A DNA stretch of 64,000 bases from the NCBI GenBank assembly GCA_946478845.1, contig CAMLDI010000003.1, positions 124,001-188,000 of the forward strand. The letters run 5' to 3'. Below are positions 8,888-18,315 of the stretch, one piece after another. The notes beneath the pieces are model-generated. The model did no database searches and was not told the origin of the DNA. It was given only the letters and a program-made list of their open reading frames with translations. Every line of letters begins with the position of its first letter. Positions within the stretch are counted from its first letter, which is position 1. Both the position numbers and the translations under genes were made by a program. The DNA comes from an uncultured Paenibacillaceae bacterium. Its GTDB lineage: Bacteria > Bacillota > Bacilli > Aneurinibacillales > Aneurinibacillaceae.

Positions 8888-8913
8888 ACCGAGACCTCCT
8901 TATGGCTTTTATT

Positions 8914-9132
8914 TTAATGCAATCTTTTCTTGTTGTTGATGGATTGATCTAAATCCTGCAATCGTTCATCAATAGTTTTATCCACTTCTCCGTCCTCAGT
9001 ATCTACATGAAATCCTGGCATAGGTTCATTTCTCGCCAGTCGGCGTAACGCTCTTTTCGATTGAACCACCTGAGGTGTTTCCAGGGGGTCCCACTTTATA
9101 TTTTCTCTAAAATCATCTTTATGTTCATCCAT
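8914..9132 (-). CDS. Small hydrophilic protein, unknown function
   Basis: 72 residues, very rich in charged residues, with no membrane helix, Cys or recognised motif. ATG at 9132 follows AGGAGGGA, a strong site, which is the main reason to accept it. The gene lies 26 bases upstream of rocD on the same strand and may be cotranscribed with it. Small acidic proteins of this kind are common in spore-formers, but it does not match the alpha/beta or gamma acid-soluble spore proteins. Confidence 0.6.
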   Translation of the reverse strand: MDEHKDDFRENIKWDPLETPQVVQSKRALRRLARNEPMPGFHVDTEDGEVDKTIDERLQDLDQSINNKKRLH

Positions 9133-9245
9133 GATGTAAAATCCCTCCTAATGTATATACAAGATTAGTATGTCATTATGAGGAGTTTTCCATGAAATAT
9201 GTAAAAACAATTTGACAAAAATAATATCAATAAGTAAAATCATAC

Positions 9246-9265
9246 ATGTAAAAAGCTTTTTACAT
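9246..9265. promoter_or_regulatory. Perfect 20-bp palindrome, likely operator
   Basis: ATGTAAAAAGCTTTTTACAT is a perfect 20-bp palindrome ending 21 bases before the TTG start of an XRE-type regulator. Such a position fits an autoregulatory operator bound by a helix-turn-helix dimer. No T run follows, so a terminator is unlikely. Confidence 0.6.
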
Positions 9266-9286
9266 TCCCTTTTGGAGTGAATCCCT

Positions 9287-9475
9287 TTGAACAATCAAAT
9301 TCAAGAACTGCGCAAAAAACAAAACTTGTCTCAGGACAAACTGGCGAAACTGTGTAACGTATCCCGCCAAACAATCAATGCCATCGAAAACAACAAATAC
9401 GACCCTACCTTACAATTGGCATTCAAGTTAGCAAAAGTACTTAACAGCACAGTGGATGAACTTTTTCATCCTTAG
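9287..9475 (+). CDS. Short XRE (Cro/CI)-type helix-turn-helix regulator
   Basis: 62 residues, almost entirely one HTH_3 domain: RKKQNLSQDKLAKLCNVSRQTINAIENNKYDPTLQLAFKLAKVL, with the QDKLAKLCNVSRQTINAIE helix-turn-helix around residues 16-34. It matches the YgzD/YozG class of minimal regulators that often accompany a small membrane protein gene. The TTG start at 9287 has GGAGTG 8 bases upstream; no ATG is available. The next gene, a 53-residue membrane protein, follows after 18 bases on the same strand. The palindrome at 9246-9265 is the likely binding site. Confidence 0.88.
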   Translation: MNNQIQELRKKQNLSQDKLAKLCNVSRQTINAIENNKYDPTLQLAFKLAKVLNSTVDELFHP

Positions 9476-9493
9476 AGAGGAGAATAAAACGAT

Positions 9494-9655
9494 ATGAGTG
9501 GATTTCTTTTCGTCTTACTTGGCATTGGTATGATGTTACTTTTTATTTTACTCAACCGATTTATTCCCTATTTAACAGCAGATGAAAGCAAATCATCAGG
9601 AAGAAAAGGGGCGAGCGCCTCATGCTTGATAAAGGATTGTGGATACCGGGCATGA
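9494..9655 (+). CDS. Small single-helix membrane protein in the XRE operon
   Basis: 53-residue frame starting at ATG 9494 with AGAGGAG upstream (spacing slightly long). One hydrophobic helix covers residues 3-26 (FLFVLLGIGMMLLFILLNRF), followed by a polar tail with two Cys. It begins 18 bases after the XRE regulator stop and ends just before a terminator, so the two look like a bicistronic unit. XRE-plus-small-membrane-protein pairs are common in Bacillales, but the function is unknown. The tail may be poorly conserved, which lowers confidence in the exact end. Confidence 0.55.
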   Translation: MSGFLFVLLGIGMMLLFILLNRFIPYLTADESKSSGRKGASASCLIKDCGYRA

Positions 9656-9676
9656 GTGAAGGGGATAAAGGTGGGA

Positions 9677-9714
9677 AAGGGTAAGGGAGACACCTCCCTT
9701 ACCCTTCATTTTTT
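9677..9714 (+). terminator. Bidirectional terminator between convergent genes
   Basis: Perfect 13-bp stem (9677-9689 with 9694-9706) with a four-base loop, followed by CATTTTTTG on the plus strand. It ends the XRE operon, and its arm overlaps the stop codon of the convergent ccdC-like gene. Confidence 0.85.
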
Positions 9715-10190
9715 GACAGTATAGGAACCATATTTTTTTTTAGCTTTGCAAAATTAAAGTACATGGCAATGCGCCAGGGAAGAATCATGCCAAAGGCCAG
9801 AATAAAAAAGAGGCCTGCTGTCTCCATAACATTAATGTATTCCCCTACATAGGATTTTAACCCCATCCGTAAAGCTACCAATCCTAACAAAATAAACACA
9901 AAGGCTTTGGAACGTTTCAAATATATATCTTCGCCAACAATTTCAAATTTAGAAGTAGCAATAAGAGGATATGACAACAGAGTTCCCACAAAGAAAGCAA
10001 TCAAAGCATATTGCACATGAATATGCATTTGAGGAAGCAAAAACATGGAAAATCCCGTACTCATAAAAATGGGGGGAAATATAATTTTTTTGACAGAAGC
10101 AGGCTTTTTCGCCGCTTTCATGCGAATCATAAAAACCATCATGGCCATGAACAGAGCAACAATGGTACTAATAACAGTCAGATTATTCAT
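9699..10190 (-). CDS. ccdC: CcdC-like membrane protein (DUF1453)
   Basis: 163 residues with about five membrane helices. The N terminus (STIVALFMAMMVFMIRMKA, then KKPASVKKIIFPPIFMSTG) matches the signature region of Bacillus CcdC, a protein coded with the cytochrome c biogenesis factor CcdA but of undefined function. Here it is alone, without ccdA or ccdB next to it. ATG at 10190 follows AAAGGATG. The oxidase operon 20 kb away needs cytochrome c maturation, but no direct link is visible. The family call is firm; the biochemical role is not known. Confidence 0.85.
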   Translation of the reverse strand: MNNLTVISTIVALFMAMMVFMIRMKAAKKPASVKKIIFPPIFMSTGFSMFLLPQMHIHVQYALIAFFVGTLLSYPLIATSKFEIVGEDIYLKRSKAFVFILLGLVALRMGLKSYVGEYINVMETAGLFFILAFGMILPWRIAMYFNFAKLKKNMVPILSKNEG

Positions 10191-10306
10191 TAATAATCAT
10201 CCTTTCCCAGGAAGCAACCATTCTAATTAACAACATGGATATATTGTTATTATATATAAAAAACCTCCAATATGTCTAACATGCATCTTACTATATTATT
10301 TTATAT

Positions 10307-10335
10307 AAGAAAAATCCGGGTATACCCGGATTATA
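10307..10335 (-). terminator. Terminator of the small hydrophilic gene
   Basis: Perfect 20-bp palindrome AATCCGGGTATACCCGGATT (10313-10332) followed on the minus strand by TTTTC. It sits just after the stop codon at 10346. Confidence 0.75.
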
Positions 10336-10345
10336 CACGAAAAAC

Positions 10346-10528
10346 TTATTGTTGTTCACCTTCTGTTTGCACTTCACCCTGGCGGAAAGCGACTTCAGTT
10401 GGGCTTACCCCTGATGTTACCACCCCGCCACCTTCATCCATCATGCGGCTTTCCTGTTCTGCAATGTCTTCCTGAAGTTGATTTTCAGGATTGACCTGCT
10501 GGTTATTTGATTTTTTCATTTTAGCCAT
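10346..10528 (-). CDS. Small hydrophilic protein, unknown function
   Basis: 60 residues starting MAKMKKSNNQQVNPENQ. An in-frame extension to 10570 exists, but ATG at 10528 has AAGGGGG at 7-bp spacing, so the short form is preferred. It is Gln/Glu-rich with a GGGVVTSGVSPTEVAFRQGE segment and no membrane helix. The composition is reminiscent of gamma-type spore proteins, but the repeats that define those are missing. It lies 73 bases downstream of mnmA on the same strand, with its own terminator. Confidence 0.65.
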   Translation of the reverse strand: MAKMKKSNNQQVNPENQLQEDIAEQESRMMDEGGGVVTSGVSPTEVAFRQGEVQTEGEQQ

Positions 10529-10600
10529 AATAAAACCCCCTTTTTCTTTAGGATGAAGTAACAACTTCACCTTTATACAGAAAAAGAGGGATTTCTTCTA

Positions 10601-11722
<1,122 letters not shown>

Positions 11723-11768
11723 CTATCCTAACGATTATAACAAATATTTCTTTGGGCTACAAAAAAGT

Positions 11769-12524
11769 CTATTCCTCATTCTTTAAATACTGGATGGCTC
11801 TCCCCAACACAATGGCAAAAGTCATCCGGTTCATAGAATCCAGAGGTAAAAAGTGTCCTTTTCCATCCCCAAGCATAATTCCTTTTTCAAAGAGGAAATC
11901 AATATAAGGTTGAGCATGTTCCATCCCTTCTACAACATCCATGTAATATTTGCTAATTTGTTTAGAAGTCCGGGAGGGTTCAGGATAACCAAAAACATTA
12001 GCAATCCCCTGAGCAAGAAATAATGCAAGCCCATAAATAAACCCTTGATTGCTTAATAATTCTGCATCCACAGAATGGTCCATAAACCCGCATTCAAGAA
12101 TGCAGGCAGGCATTAATGTATCCCGCAATACAAAAAATTCCCCACGTTTTTCTCCCCGGTCTGGCAGGCCAAAATTAGAAAAATAAGCCGCTAACTTTCG
12201 ATGAATCGTGTTATTGGCAAAAAGGGTCGCCGTATCTGATGTTGTTGTATAAATAAAACTTTCAAAGCCTGTTCCTCCCCCCTCATTAATATGAATGCAA
12301 ATATATAAATCAGCCCCAATATTATTGGCATATTGGGTACGCTGAGAAAGATTCATGGTTTGATCAGTCGTTCTAGTTAATCGCACATCAACCCCTACCT
12401 GCCGTAAATATTCGGCAGTTTTCAGGGCAATTCCTAAGGTGACATCCTTCTCCAAAAGACCCTTTTTACTAATAGCACCAAAATCCTCACCCCCATGTGC
12501 AGGATCTAACACAATAATCGTCAT
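11769..12524 (-). CDS. N-acetylmuramoyl-L-alanine amidase with C-terminal SLH domain
   Basis: 251 residues. The N-terminal Amidase_3 domain (about 1-180) cleaves the amide bond between muramic acid and the peptide stem; zinc ligands are expected at His10 in LDPAHGGEDFG, Glu in LEKDVTL and His in ICIHINEGGG, with the catalytic Glu in CILECGFMDH. The C-terminal 60 residues form one SLH module (AQPYIDFLFEKGIMLGDGKGHFLPLDSMNR). ATG at 12524 follows GAGGGGG; the upstream extension is rejected. No signal peptide is visible, unusual for a wall enzyme. It is a tandem paralogue of the next gene, differing throughout, so the duplication is old. Confidence 0.92.
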   Translation of the reverse strand: MTIIVLDPAHGGEDFGAISKKGLLEKDVTLGIALKTAEYLRQVGVDVRLTRTTDQTMNLSQRTQYANNIGADLYICIHINEGGGTGFESFIYTTTSDTATLFANNTIHRKLAAYFSNFGLPDRGEKRGEFFVLRDTLMPACILECGFMDHSVDAELLSNQGFIYGLALFLAQGIANVFGYPEPSRTSKQISKYYMDVVEGMEHAQPYIDFLFEKGIMLGDGKGHFLPLDSMNRMTFAIVLGRAIQYLKNEE

Positions 12525-12618
12525 CTTAACATCCCCCTCATCACAAACATCCCGCATGTTACATCCTATGAGTCCTGCCCATTGATGGTCATTCTTCTTA
12601 TGCCAATAAATGAATAAA

Positions 12619-12648
12619 AGAAAAAGCCTGGATATAAACTCCAGACTT
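12619..12648 (-). terminator. Terminator between the tandem amidase genes
   Basis: Stem AGTCTGGA/TCCAGGCT (12625-12647, one mismatch, short loop) followed by TTTTTC on the minus strand. It follows the stop at 12665 and suggests that the two amidases are mainly separate transcripts. Confidence 0.6.
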
Positions 12649-12664
12649 TATAATATTTGATAAC

Positions 12665-13423
12665 TCATTTATTGATTTGACTTAAAATATAATTAATAGC
12701 CCGATCAACAACTACAGCTAAAGTTAAACGGTCTACAGCGTCCCGAGGCTGAAAATGTCCTTTTCCATCTCCTATCATAATTCCTTTTTCAAAAAGGGAA
12801 TCAACATGGGGAGCGGCAGATTCCATTCCTTTGACTACATCTACAAAATACTTGCTAATTTGTGCAGGTTCCCCTGGCGAAACTGTTAACCCTAAACCCT
12901 TAGCTACCCCCTGTCCGATAGCTTTCGCTAATCCTGCTAAAAAACTGGAATTTTTTAATAATCCCGCATCGGTTGCGTTATCGATAAACCCACATTCCAA
13001 CAAACAGGCAGGCATTTTCGTCTCTCTTAACACATGGAAATCAGCGGTTTTCTTTCCTCGATCCCTAAGGCCAAAAGAAGCAAAATAAGCGGCCGTTTCT
13101 TGATGTATGGCATCCCTAGCTCTTGTTGTTGTGGAATCAACAGGCCCGCTCCAAAGATAACTTTCAAAGCCTGTTCCACCACCAGCGTTTATATGAATAC
13201 TTAAGTAATAATCAGCTCCAATACTATTGGCAAAAGCTGTCCGTTGGGAAAGACTTACCGTGGTATCCGTAGAACGGACAAGGCGAATATCCGCACCTGT
13301 TGCCCTCAAAAAATTCGCCACCCCTAAAGCAATGGTTAAGGTAAGATCTTTTTCCCTTAAACCATTCCCTGTCGCTCCCGGGTCTGTCCCGCCATGACCA
13401 GCATCAATCACAATGGTAAGCAT
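12665..13423 (-). CDS. N-acetylmuramoyl-L-alanine amidase with C-terminal SLH domain
   Basis: 252 residues, paralogue of the neighbour at 11769. The Amidase_3 domain opens LTIVIDAGHGGTDPGATG (zinc His at about residue 9), with LREKDLTL, LSIHINAGGG and CLLECGFIDN carrying the remaining metal and catalytic residues. One SLH module follows (SAAPHVDSLFEKGIMIGDGKGHFQPRDAVDRL). ATG at 13423 has a perfect AAGGAGGTGA site 5 bases upstream. As with its neighbour, no secretion signal is seen, so release by lysis, a non-classical route or action during sporulation (inside the mother cell) are open possibilities. Confidence 0.93.
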   Translation of the reverse strand: MLTIVIDAGHGGTDPGATGNGLREKDLTLTIALGVANFLRATGADIRLVRSTDTTVSLSQRTAFANSIGADYYLSIHINAGGGTGFESYLWSGPVDSTTTRARDAIHQETAAYFASFGLRDRGKKTADFHVLRETKMPACLLECGFIDNATDAGLLKNSSFLAGLAKAIGQGVAKGLGLTVSPGEPAQISKYFVDVVKGMESAAPHVDSLFEKGIMIGDGKGHFQPRDAVDRLTLAVVVDRAINYILSQINK

Positions 13424-13504
13424 AAAATCACCTCCTTGTATCATTATTTTATGAACAATGAGTAGTCGGTGATTGGTTGTCTAACCCATTTCCTTTATAA
13501 ATAA

Positions 13505-13541
13505 ATAAAAGACACCCCTTGTAAATCAAGGAATGTCTTTT
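13505..13541 (-). terminator. Terminator after the MFS fusion gene
   Basis: Stem AAAGACATTCCTTG/CAAGGGGTGTCTTT (13508-13521 with 13527-13540, two mismatches) followed by TATTTAT on the minus strand, ten bases after the stop at 13551. Confidence 0.7.
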
Positions 13542-13550
13542 GCAGCTTTA

Positions 13551-13919
13551 TTAAACAAGCCCGCCATTTTGTCTTACAATATCTAGTGCCTGATGATGGT
13601 TTTGCTCATTAATAACAACAGTTAATAAAACATCTCGCCCTGCATTCTCATCAATTCCACCACTCATGCCACTGGCAGACACATCTGCAGCCATTAATAT
13701 ACTCTCATCCCGAGATGTTGGACCCGCATCCAGTGTTAGGCTAGCCAAACCTGAGACATTTCCCGTAATGGGACTCATAACTCTGTCAATCCCATCTCCA
13801 ATATAAGGGTCCACCCGATCGATTTGCATATCAATAACACCTAAAGGTTGAATTTGCCGTGCAGCTTCTCTAGCTTGTTCTGGAGAATTGAAATAAGCCA
13901 AAATATACTTTTCAGACAT
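13551..13919 (-). CDS. Internal start: 122-residue alpha/beta protein overlapping the MFS frame
   Basis: Within the long frame, ATG at 13919 is preceded by GAAGGGGTGAATCCT, a near-ideal ribosome binding site. The product begins MSEKYILAYFNSPEQAR and ends in DVLLTVVINEQNHHQALDIVRQNGGLV, a beta-alpha-beta pattern at both ends with a Gly/Ser-rich middle, like small stress proteins of the GsiB/YflT type only in general fold. The protein is soluble and has no catalytic motif. It may exist alone, as the tail of the transporter, or both. Confidence 0.5.
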   Translation of the reverse strand: MSEKYILAYFNSPEQAREAARQIQPLGVIDMQIDRVDPYIGDGIDRVMSPITGNVSGLASLTLDAGPTSRDESILMAADVSASGMSGGIDENAGRDVLLTVVINEQNHHQALDIVRQNGGLV

Positions 13920-15188
13920 AGGATTCACCCCTTCAATATGAAAGATAGGCAGTAGAACTTCTTGAGTAGTTTTCCTATTTTCCACTGCCCTATGCACAGG
14001 CATTTCAGATGCTTTTTTCATGAGCCAACCACAGATTAAAAGAGCAGCATTTAATACAAAAACCAGGGACAGGATTAACAACAATTGACTGGACCATAGT
14101 ACAAGCAACACAAAAAAACCTATGCCAGTTACCCGTCCAGAACTAAAGGAGATTTCACGCATGATAATATACTCAACCCGTAACTTTGCCTTTTCCATAT
14201 CTTCCCCAATCATATCAAAGGTAGTTGATGTAAGTGGAATGAGAAAAAGGGGATAAAAAATTGCACTGCCTAAACCCATTAAAAGCAATGTAAAATAATT
14301 GAATTTAATAAAAAGTGGGAGCACCAGCAAAGTTAACATGACAGCGCCAAGAATTGTGAAAAAAACACGTTTCTCAGGTTTCATTAAACGTCCCGCTAAA
14401 AAGTATGCAAGAAGAGAAATAGCTGAAACAGCAAATGAATAAATCCCTAACCTGAATTCACTGGCTACAGCTATAAACACCAGCAATGAAACTAAAAAAC
14501 CTGTAAGCCCCTCACGCAATCCAAAGAAATAATGAGAAAGCATCATTTTATTCCAACGGGTATTGCGAATCGTATCTTTCCAGGGTTTTTTTAAAGAGAG
14601 CGCCCCAATGAGTTCCCTTTTTTTAATAAAAAAACTTACAACAACAGCAATTAGAAAAAGAGAAAAAGAAAAAATAAATAATAAACGGTATCCACCCGTT
14701 GGATTCAATTTAATAATCAACCCTGCAATAAATGGAGCAAACATCCCAGAAAGCGAGGCTAAAAATCCATTCCTACCGTTATATACATCCCGATTCTCCG
14801 GATCTGTAATTTCAAAATACATTACATTATAACCAAGCCAATAAAACCCCGCTCCGATTCCCAACAAAAAACCCAGGGGAGCTGCAAATGTAGCTGTACG
14901 ATATCCAAGAAACAAAACAATGGAGTAAAAAATTGCAAGAACCATAACCCCTATCCGAATGCTAATGACCCTGTCCACTTTCTTTACCATCATTCCACCC
15001 AAAAGAAAGGCAATAGGCATGGCCACAAAAGTAAGTAAATTATATAAACCGATAAGGGCAAAATCCCCTTTAATTTTCCATACATAAATATTCACAAAGG
15101 TATTTGAAAAGGCAATCGATGTAAGATAGAGAGTATTCATTAGGATCAATAAATGAGCCTGAGTATCCAGCTTAACCCTTCGTTCCAA
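13551..15188 (-). CDS. MFS transporter fused in frame to a small stress-protein-like domain
   Basis: 545 residues. Residues 1-400 form a twelve-helix Major Facilitator with LGGMMVKKVDRVISIRIG (the A-like loop motif) and no identifiable substrate signature. It resembles the YqgE-type transporters of Bacillus. Residues 424-545 are a soluble alpha/beta domain starting MSEKYILAYFNSPEQAREAARQ. A strong ribosome binding site and in-frame ATG stand exactly at that border (13919), so the frame probably arose by loss of the stop codon between two genes, and both a fusion and a short protein could be made. TTG at 15188 has AGGAGG 8 bases upstream. Terminators flank it on both sides. Confidence 0.8.
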   Translation of the reverse strand: MERRVKLDTQAHLLILMNTLYLTSIAFSNTFVNIYVWKIKGDFALIGLYNLLTFVAMPIAFLLGGMMVKKVDRVISIRIGVMVLAIFYSIVLFLGYRTATFAAPLGFLLGIGAGFYWLGYNVMYFEITDPENRDVYNGRNGFLASLSGMFAPFIAGLIIKLNPTGGYRLLFIFSFSLFLIAVVVSFFIKKRELIGALSLKKPWKDTIRNTRWNKMMLSHYFFGLREGLTGFLVSLLVFIAVASEFRLGIYSFAVSAISLLAYFLAGRLMKPEKRVFFTILGAVMLTLLVLPLFIKFNYFTLLLMGLGSAIFYPLFLIPLTSTTFDMIGEDMEKAKLRVEYIIMREISFSSGRVTGIGFFVLLVLWSSQLLLILSLVFVLNAALLICGWLMKKASEMPVHRAVENRKTTQEVLLPIFHIEGVNPMSEKYILAYFNSPEQAREAARQIQPLGVIDMQIDRVDPYIGDGIDRVMSPITGNVSGLASLTLDAGPTSRDESILMAADVSASGMSGGIDENAGRDVLLTVVINEQNHHQALDIVRQNGGLV

Positions 15189-15211
15189 GTGAATACCTCC
15201 TTTTAGACAAT

Positions 15212-15249
15212 AAAAAAAATAGGGGCAATCTTTTTTAGATTACCCCTTT
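15212..15249 (-). terminator. Terminator overlapping the end of the XRE-type regulator
   Basis: AGGGGTAATC/GATTGCCCCT stem with an A-rich loop and eight Ts on the minus strand. It overlaps the stop codon region at 15240 and separates the regulator from the MFS gene. Confidence 0.8.
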
Positions 15250-15731
15250 ACCTCTTTTTTATTAGTTAATTCTTCAAGCCTCTTATAGGCTTCACTTTTA
15301 TCCAAACTATAATAATACAAATACTGCTCCTCATCTATAATGCGATAATGTCCTGTGAATACGTGTTTTTGCAGGCAAAAATCATCCTGATGGGTTTCTT
15401 CAGTCCACCAAACTTTCCCTCCAAGGGTTCGATAACGTTTTTTATCTTCAATATGATTGGATACATATTCTACAATTTGCAAGGTCATATCTCCGAATAA
15501 GGATTGAACAATTTCTCCATTACGAAACAAAATCGCAACCAGAGCAGACTGAGTAAAACCCAGGGTCTTTCTTCCCTTCTCTACTTGTACAAGGGTCTTT
15601 TTTGAAATACCAATCACTTCAGACATGCGATCCTGTGTTAAATCTGCTTCTGTACGAATTAATTTCAATTTGTTTGAAACCATTTCATCGAAAATCTCTC
15701 GATTAAAGGATTGTTCCTGTAATTCATTCAT
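15240..15731 (-). CDS. XRE-type regulator with a C-terminal extension
   Basis: 163 residues. The N-terminal half (about 20-75) is a helix-turn-helix: KLIRTEADLTQDRMSEVIGISKKTLVQVEKGRKTLG. The C-terminal half (QIVEYVSNHIEDKKRYRTLGGKVWWTEE...) has many aromatics and no family I recognise. ATG at 15731 is preceded by GAGTG. It begins 14 bases after the MCP stop on the same strand, so it is likely the second gene of that transcript. Whether it senses a ligand through its C-terminal domain is unknown. Confidence 0.75.
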   Translation of the reverse strand: MNELQEQSFNREIFDEMVSNKLKLIRTEADLTQDRMSEVIGISKKTLVQVEKGRKTLGFTQSALVAILFRNGEIVQSLFGDMTLQIVEYVSNHIEDKKRYRTLGGKVWWTEETHQDDFCLQKHVFTGHYRIIDEEQYLYYYSLDKSEAYKRLEELTNKKEVKG

Positions 15732-15745
15732 TTAAGCCACACTCA

Positions 15746-17437
15746 TTATATTTTAAATTTGAAAATTAACTGTTCTAATTCCTGTGCCATTTTACTTAAA
15801 GCATCCGCTGATAAAGATATATTGTCCATTGATGCTAATTGTTCCTCTGAAGAGGCAGCAATATTTTGCGTGTTTTTGGAGGACTCTTCAGAAATCCTTG
15901 CTGTTTCATCTACAGAAGCAGCAATTTCCTCTGAACTTGCGGATATTTCCTCAGTAATAGCTGATACCTCTTGGATTTTATACGCTACATGTTGAATAGC
16001 ATGGAGAATCATTTGGAAGGTATTTCCTGTCTCATTCACTAACTCTTTTCCTGCTTGAACCTCCCTAATCACCCGATCCATTGCATAAACGGATTTTTGT
16101 GAATCACCTTGAATTCCTTTAATAAGCTCATCAATTTGTTTTGCTGAATCTGCGGACTGCTCAGCCAATTTACGAACCTCATTGGCAACAACAGCAAATC
16201 CTCTTCCATGTTCTCCTGCCCTTGCTGCTTCAATCGCTGCGTTTAGGGCTAATAAATTAATTTGAGAAGCAATGCTTGTAATTAATTCTGCAATCTTCCC
16301 AATGGTTTGAGAACGTTCCCCTAATTGTTTTGCCAGGGCAGCAGAATCATTTACAGATAATTCAATAGAATTCATCTGGTAAACTGCTTTCTGAACCGTT
16401 TTATTTCCTCGCTCAGATTCATTCGCTGCCTGGGTGCTTTCTTCTGAAACAATAGATGAGGATTCTGCAATTCGCTGTACACCCACAGCCAACTCTTCCA
16501 TAGCCCGGGCACTTTCCTTTGCTCCATTAACCATGGTTTCCGCACCAGAAGCCACTTGATTTAAGGAATGGGTTGCCTGATTAATGGCATCTGTGGTCTG
16601 ATAAGCACTGGCCATCAATTCTTCAGAGGAAGCAGCTACCTGTTCAGAAGCATATCGTACCTGGCCAATAATATCAGCTAAGTTTGATTTCATAGCATTA
16701 TAGCTTTGGGTTAAATTTCCAATTTCATCTTCTGAATCCGTTACAAGGGTTTTTGTAAAATTCCCCTTCCCTGCTTCCTCCATAGCATCCGTGATCACTT
16801 GTAAGCGATTCCTTATTTTATTGGTATAAAACACAAACGCCATTACAGTAATAAATACCATAATAACCAGAATAATTAAATGTGTAGCCAGGGTTGAGTT
16901 CACAACATCATTAATAAACTCCTTAGATGTGGCAATGCCCCAGATGCCTACAACTTTGCCTGTAGCATCTTTTATTGGCATGTACGCAGCTTGATATGGC
17001 TCTCCTACAACATCGGCTTCCCCAGAATAGGTTTCTCCTTTTTTCAATACCAACTCGTCTATTTTAGGATCTACCGTAGAACCAATAAAATTATGCTGGT
17101 TTTTCAAATTGGAATTAATGCGAATGTTATTAACAAAAACCGCATACAGGTCTCCACCTGTCAGTTTTTCGATCTCTGATAAATCCGTGTTTTGATTAAT
17201 TTGCTTTTCACCTTTATAAAGCATCCCATCGCGAACACTCCATCCCCCGGGATACTTTTGATCAATTAAACGAAAACTCATCTTTAAATCAGATTCCGCT
17301 TTTAAGATTGCCCCTTTTTTAATCCCATTTTCCAATTGATAAAATACCAGAATTGTCATAATTGCTGCTAATATAAGTATAAGAGATATTGCAATAATAT
17401 TAACTTGTGTGCTTAATTTCATCCGATAGAATCGCAC
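15746..17437 (-). CDS. Methyl-accepting chemotaxis protein (Cache-HAMP-MA)
   Basis: 563 residues. TM helix 1 (about 12-34), an extracellular single-Cache-like sensor domain (about 35-180, with [26 protein letters not shown]), TM helix 2 (about 184-206), HAMP (about 205-258), then the cytoplasmic signalling domain with the hairpin tip [20 protein letters not shown] near residue 390. It controls flagellar motor direction through CheA/CheW. GTG at 17437 follows GGGGGGTG. It has a close paralogue at 18334 with which it shares most of the signalling domain. The sensor domains differ clearly, so the ligands may differ. A hairpin with a T run lies in its leader (17491-17520). Confidence 0.95.
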   Translation of the reverse strand: MRFYRMKLSTQVNIIAISLILILAAIMTILVFYQLENGIKKGAILKAESDLKMSFRLIDQKYPGGWSVRDGMLYKGEKQINQNTDLSEIEKLTGGDLYAVFVNNIRINSNLKNQHNFIGSTVDPKIDELVLKKGETYSGEADVVGEPYQAAYMPIKDATGKVVGIWGIATSKEFINDVVNSTLATHLIILVIMVFITVMAFVFYTNKIRNRLQVITDAMEEAGKGNFTKTLVTDSEDEIGNLTQSYNAMKSNLADIIGQVRYASEQVAASSEELMASAYQTTDAINQATHSLNQVASGAETMVNGAKESARAMEELAVGVQRIAESSSIVSEESTQAANESERGNKTVQKAVYQMNSIELSVNDSAALAKQLGERSQTIGKIAELITSIASQINLLALNAAIEAARAGEHGRGFAVVANEVRKLAEQSADSAKQIDELIKGIQGDSQKSVYAMDRVIREVQAGKELVNETGNTFQMILHAIQHVAYKIQEVSAITEEISASSEEIAASVDETARISEESSKNTQNIAASSEEQLASMDNISLSADALSKMAQELEQLIFKFKI

Positions 17438-17490
17438 GAAAACACCCCCCTATCCCTAGTTACAAAGATCTATAACAACATTCAATCAAG

Positions 17491-17572
17491 AAAAAACTAT
17501 CCCTATCTACAGGAATAGCTTAAAAATATTGCAATTACATGAATGATTTTTTCGAATATTAGATATATTATA
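17491..17572 (-). promoter_or_regulatory. MCP leader: -10 box and hairpin with T run
   Basis: On the minus strand a TATAAT box (17567-17572) is followed about 47 bases later by CTATTCC...GGGATAG (17497-17518) and six Ts, still about 55 bases before the GTG start. No minus-strand gene ends upstream, so the hairpin lies in the leader and could attenuate transcription. The paralogous MCP at 18334 has a similar hairpin. Confidence 0.45.
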
Positions 17573-17670
17573 TCACATTTATGATTATACACCTATTGTA
17601 TAACCAAAAAGAAAGAAAAAAAGTATAATAAAAGATGCATTTGAATTAAAAACAAGGGGAAGGGGTCTAT

Positions 17671-18315
17671 ATGAATTCCTTTGTAGAAATAATAGAAAAC
17701 AAATTGCTCCCTACTATAAAAATTAAAAGTATTAATCCCTATGATCCAGTAATTATAGATTATTTGCCTGCACCCTGGAAAACCATAGGTACAGGAAATT
17801 ACGCAGCTGTAGTCAGCCATCCTGATTATCCCGACTTAGTGGTAAAAATATATGCCCCCGGCCGTCCTGGTTTTATAGAAGAAGTCGCTGTTTATCAACA
17901 AATAGGGGATCATCCTGCGTATTCAAAATGCTATCATTATGGAGAAAACTATTTAATATTAAAACGACTTTATGGAAAAACCTTGTTTGAATGTTTTCAT
18001 AAAGGTACACCAATTCCCCGTCATGTCATTAAAGATGTAGATCAGGCTCTCGCATATGCCAAAGGAAAAGGGCTAACCCCCCACGATATCCACGGGAAAA
18101 ACGTGGTTATGCATAAAGGCCATGGGTATGTCGTGGATATCTCTGATTTTTATAAAAAGGAACCCTGCTCCAAATGGAATGACTTAAAAAAAGCATATTT
18201 TAAACTATACTACCCTTTTTTCTATCGCCATCCTATTAAAATTCCCTACTTCGTTTTAAACCTAATCCGCAAAAGTTATCGACTATATAAAAAAATAAAA
18301 GCCGCTTTTAAATAA
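17671..18315 (+). CDS. Small protein-kinase-like protein (YrzF-like)
   Basis: 214 residues with compact kinase motifs: glycine loop GTGNYAAVV (about 37-45), lysine in VVKIYAPG (about 57), catalytic loop HDIHGKNVV (His-Asp-x-x-x-x-Asn, about 138-146) and a metal-binding Asp in VVDISDF (about 155). The C terminus is basic and aromatic. Bacillus YrzF, annotated as a probable Ser/Thr kinase, is the closest type I know. It has no extracellular sensor. ATG at 17671 follows AAGGGG. It lies between the two chemoreceptor genes on the opposite strand, and the genes are not cotranscribed. Kinase activity is inferred from motifs only. Confidence 0.8.
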   Translation: MNSFVEIIENKLLPTIKIKSINPYDPVIIDYLPAPWKTIGTGNYAAVVSHPDYPDLVVKIYAPGRPGFIEEVAVYQQIGDHPAYSKCYHYGENYLILKRLYGKTLFECFHKGTPIPRHVIKDVDQALAYAKGKGLTPHDIHGKNVVMHKGHGYVVDISDFYKKEPCSKWNDLKKAYFKLYYPFFYRHPIKIPYFVLNLIRKSYRLYKKIKAAFK

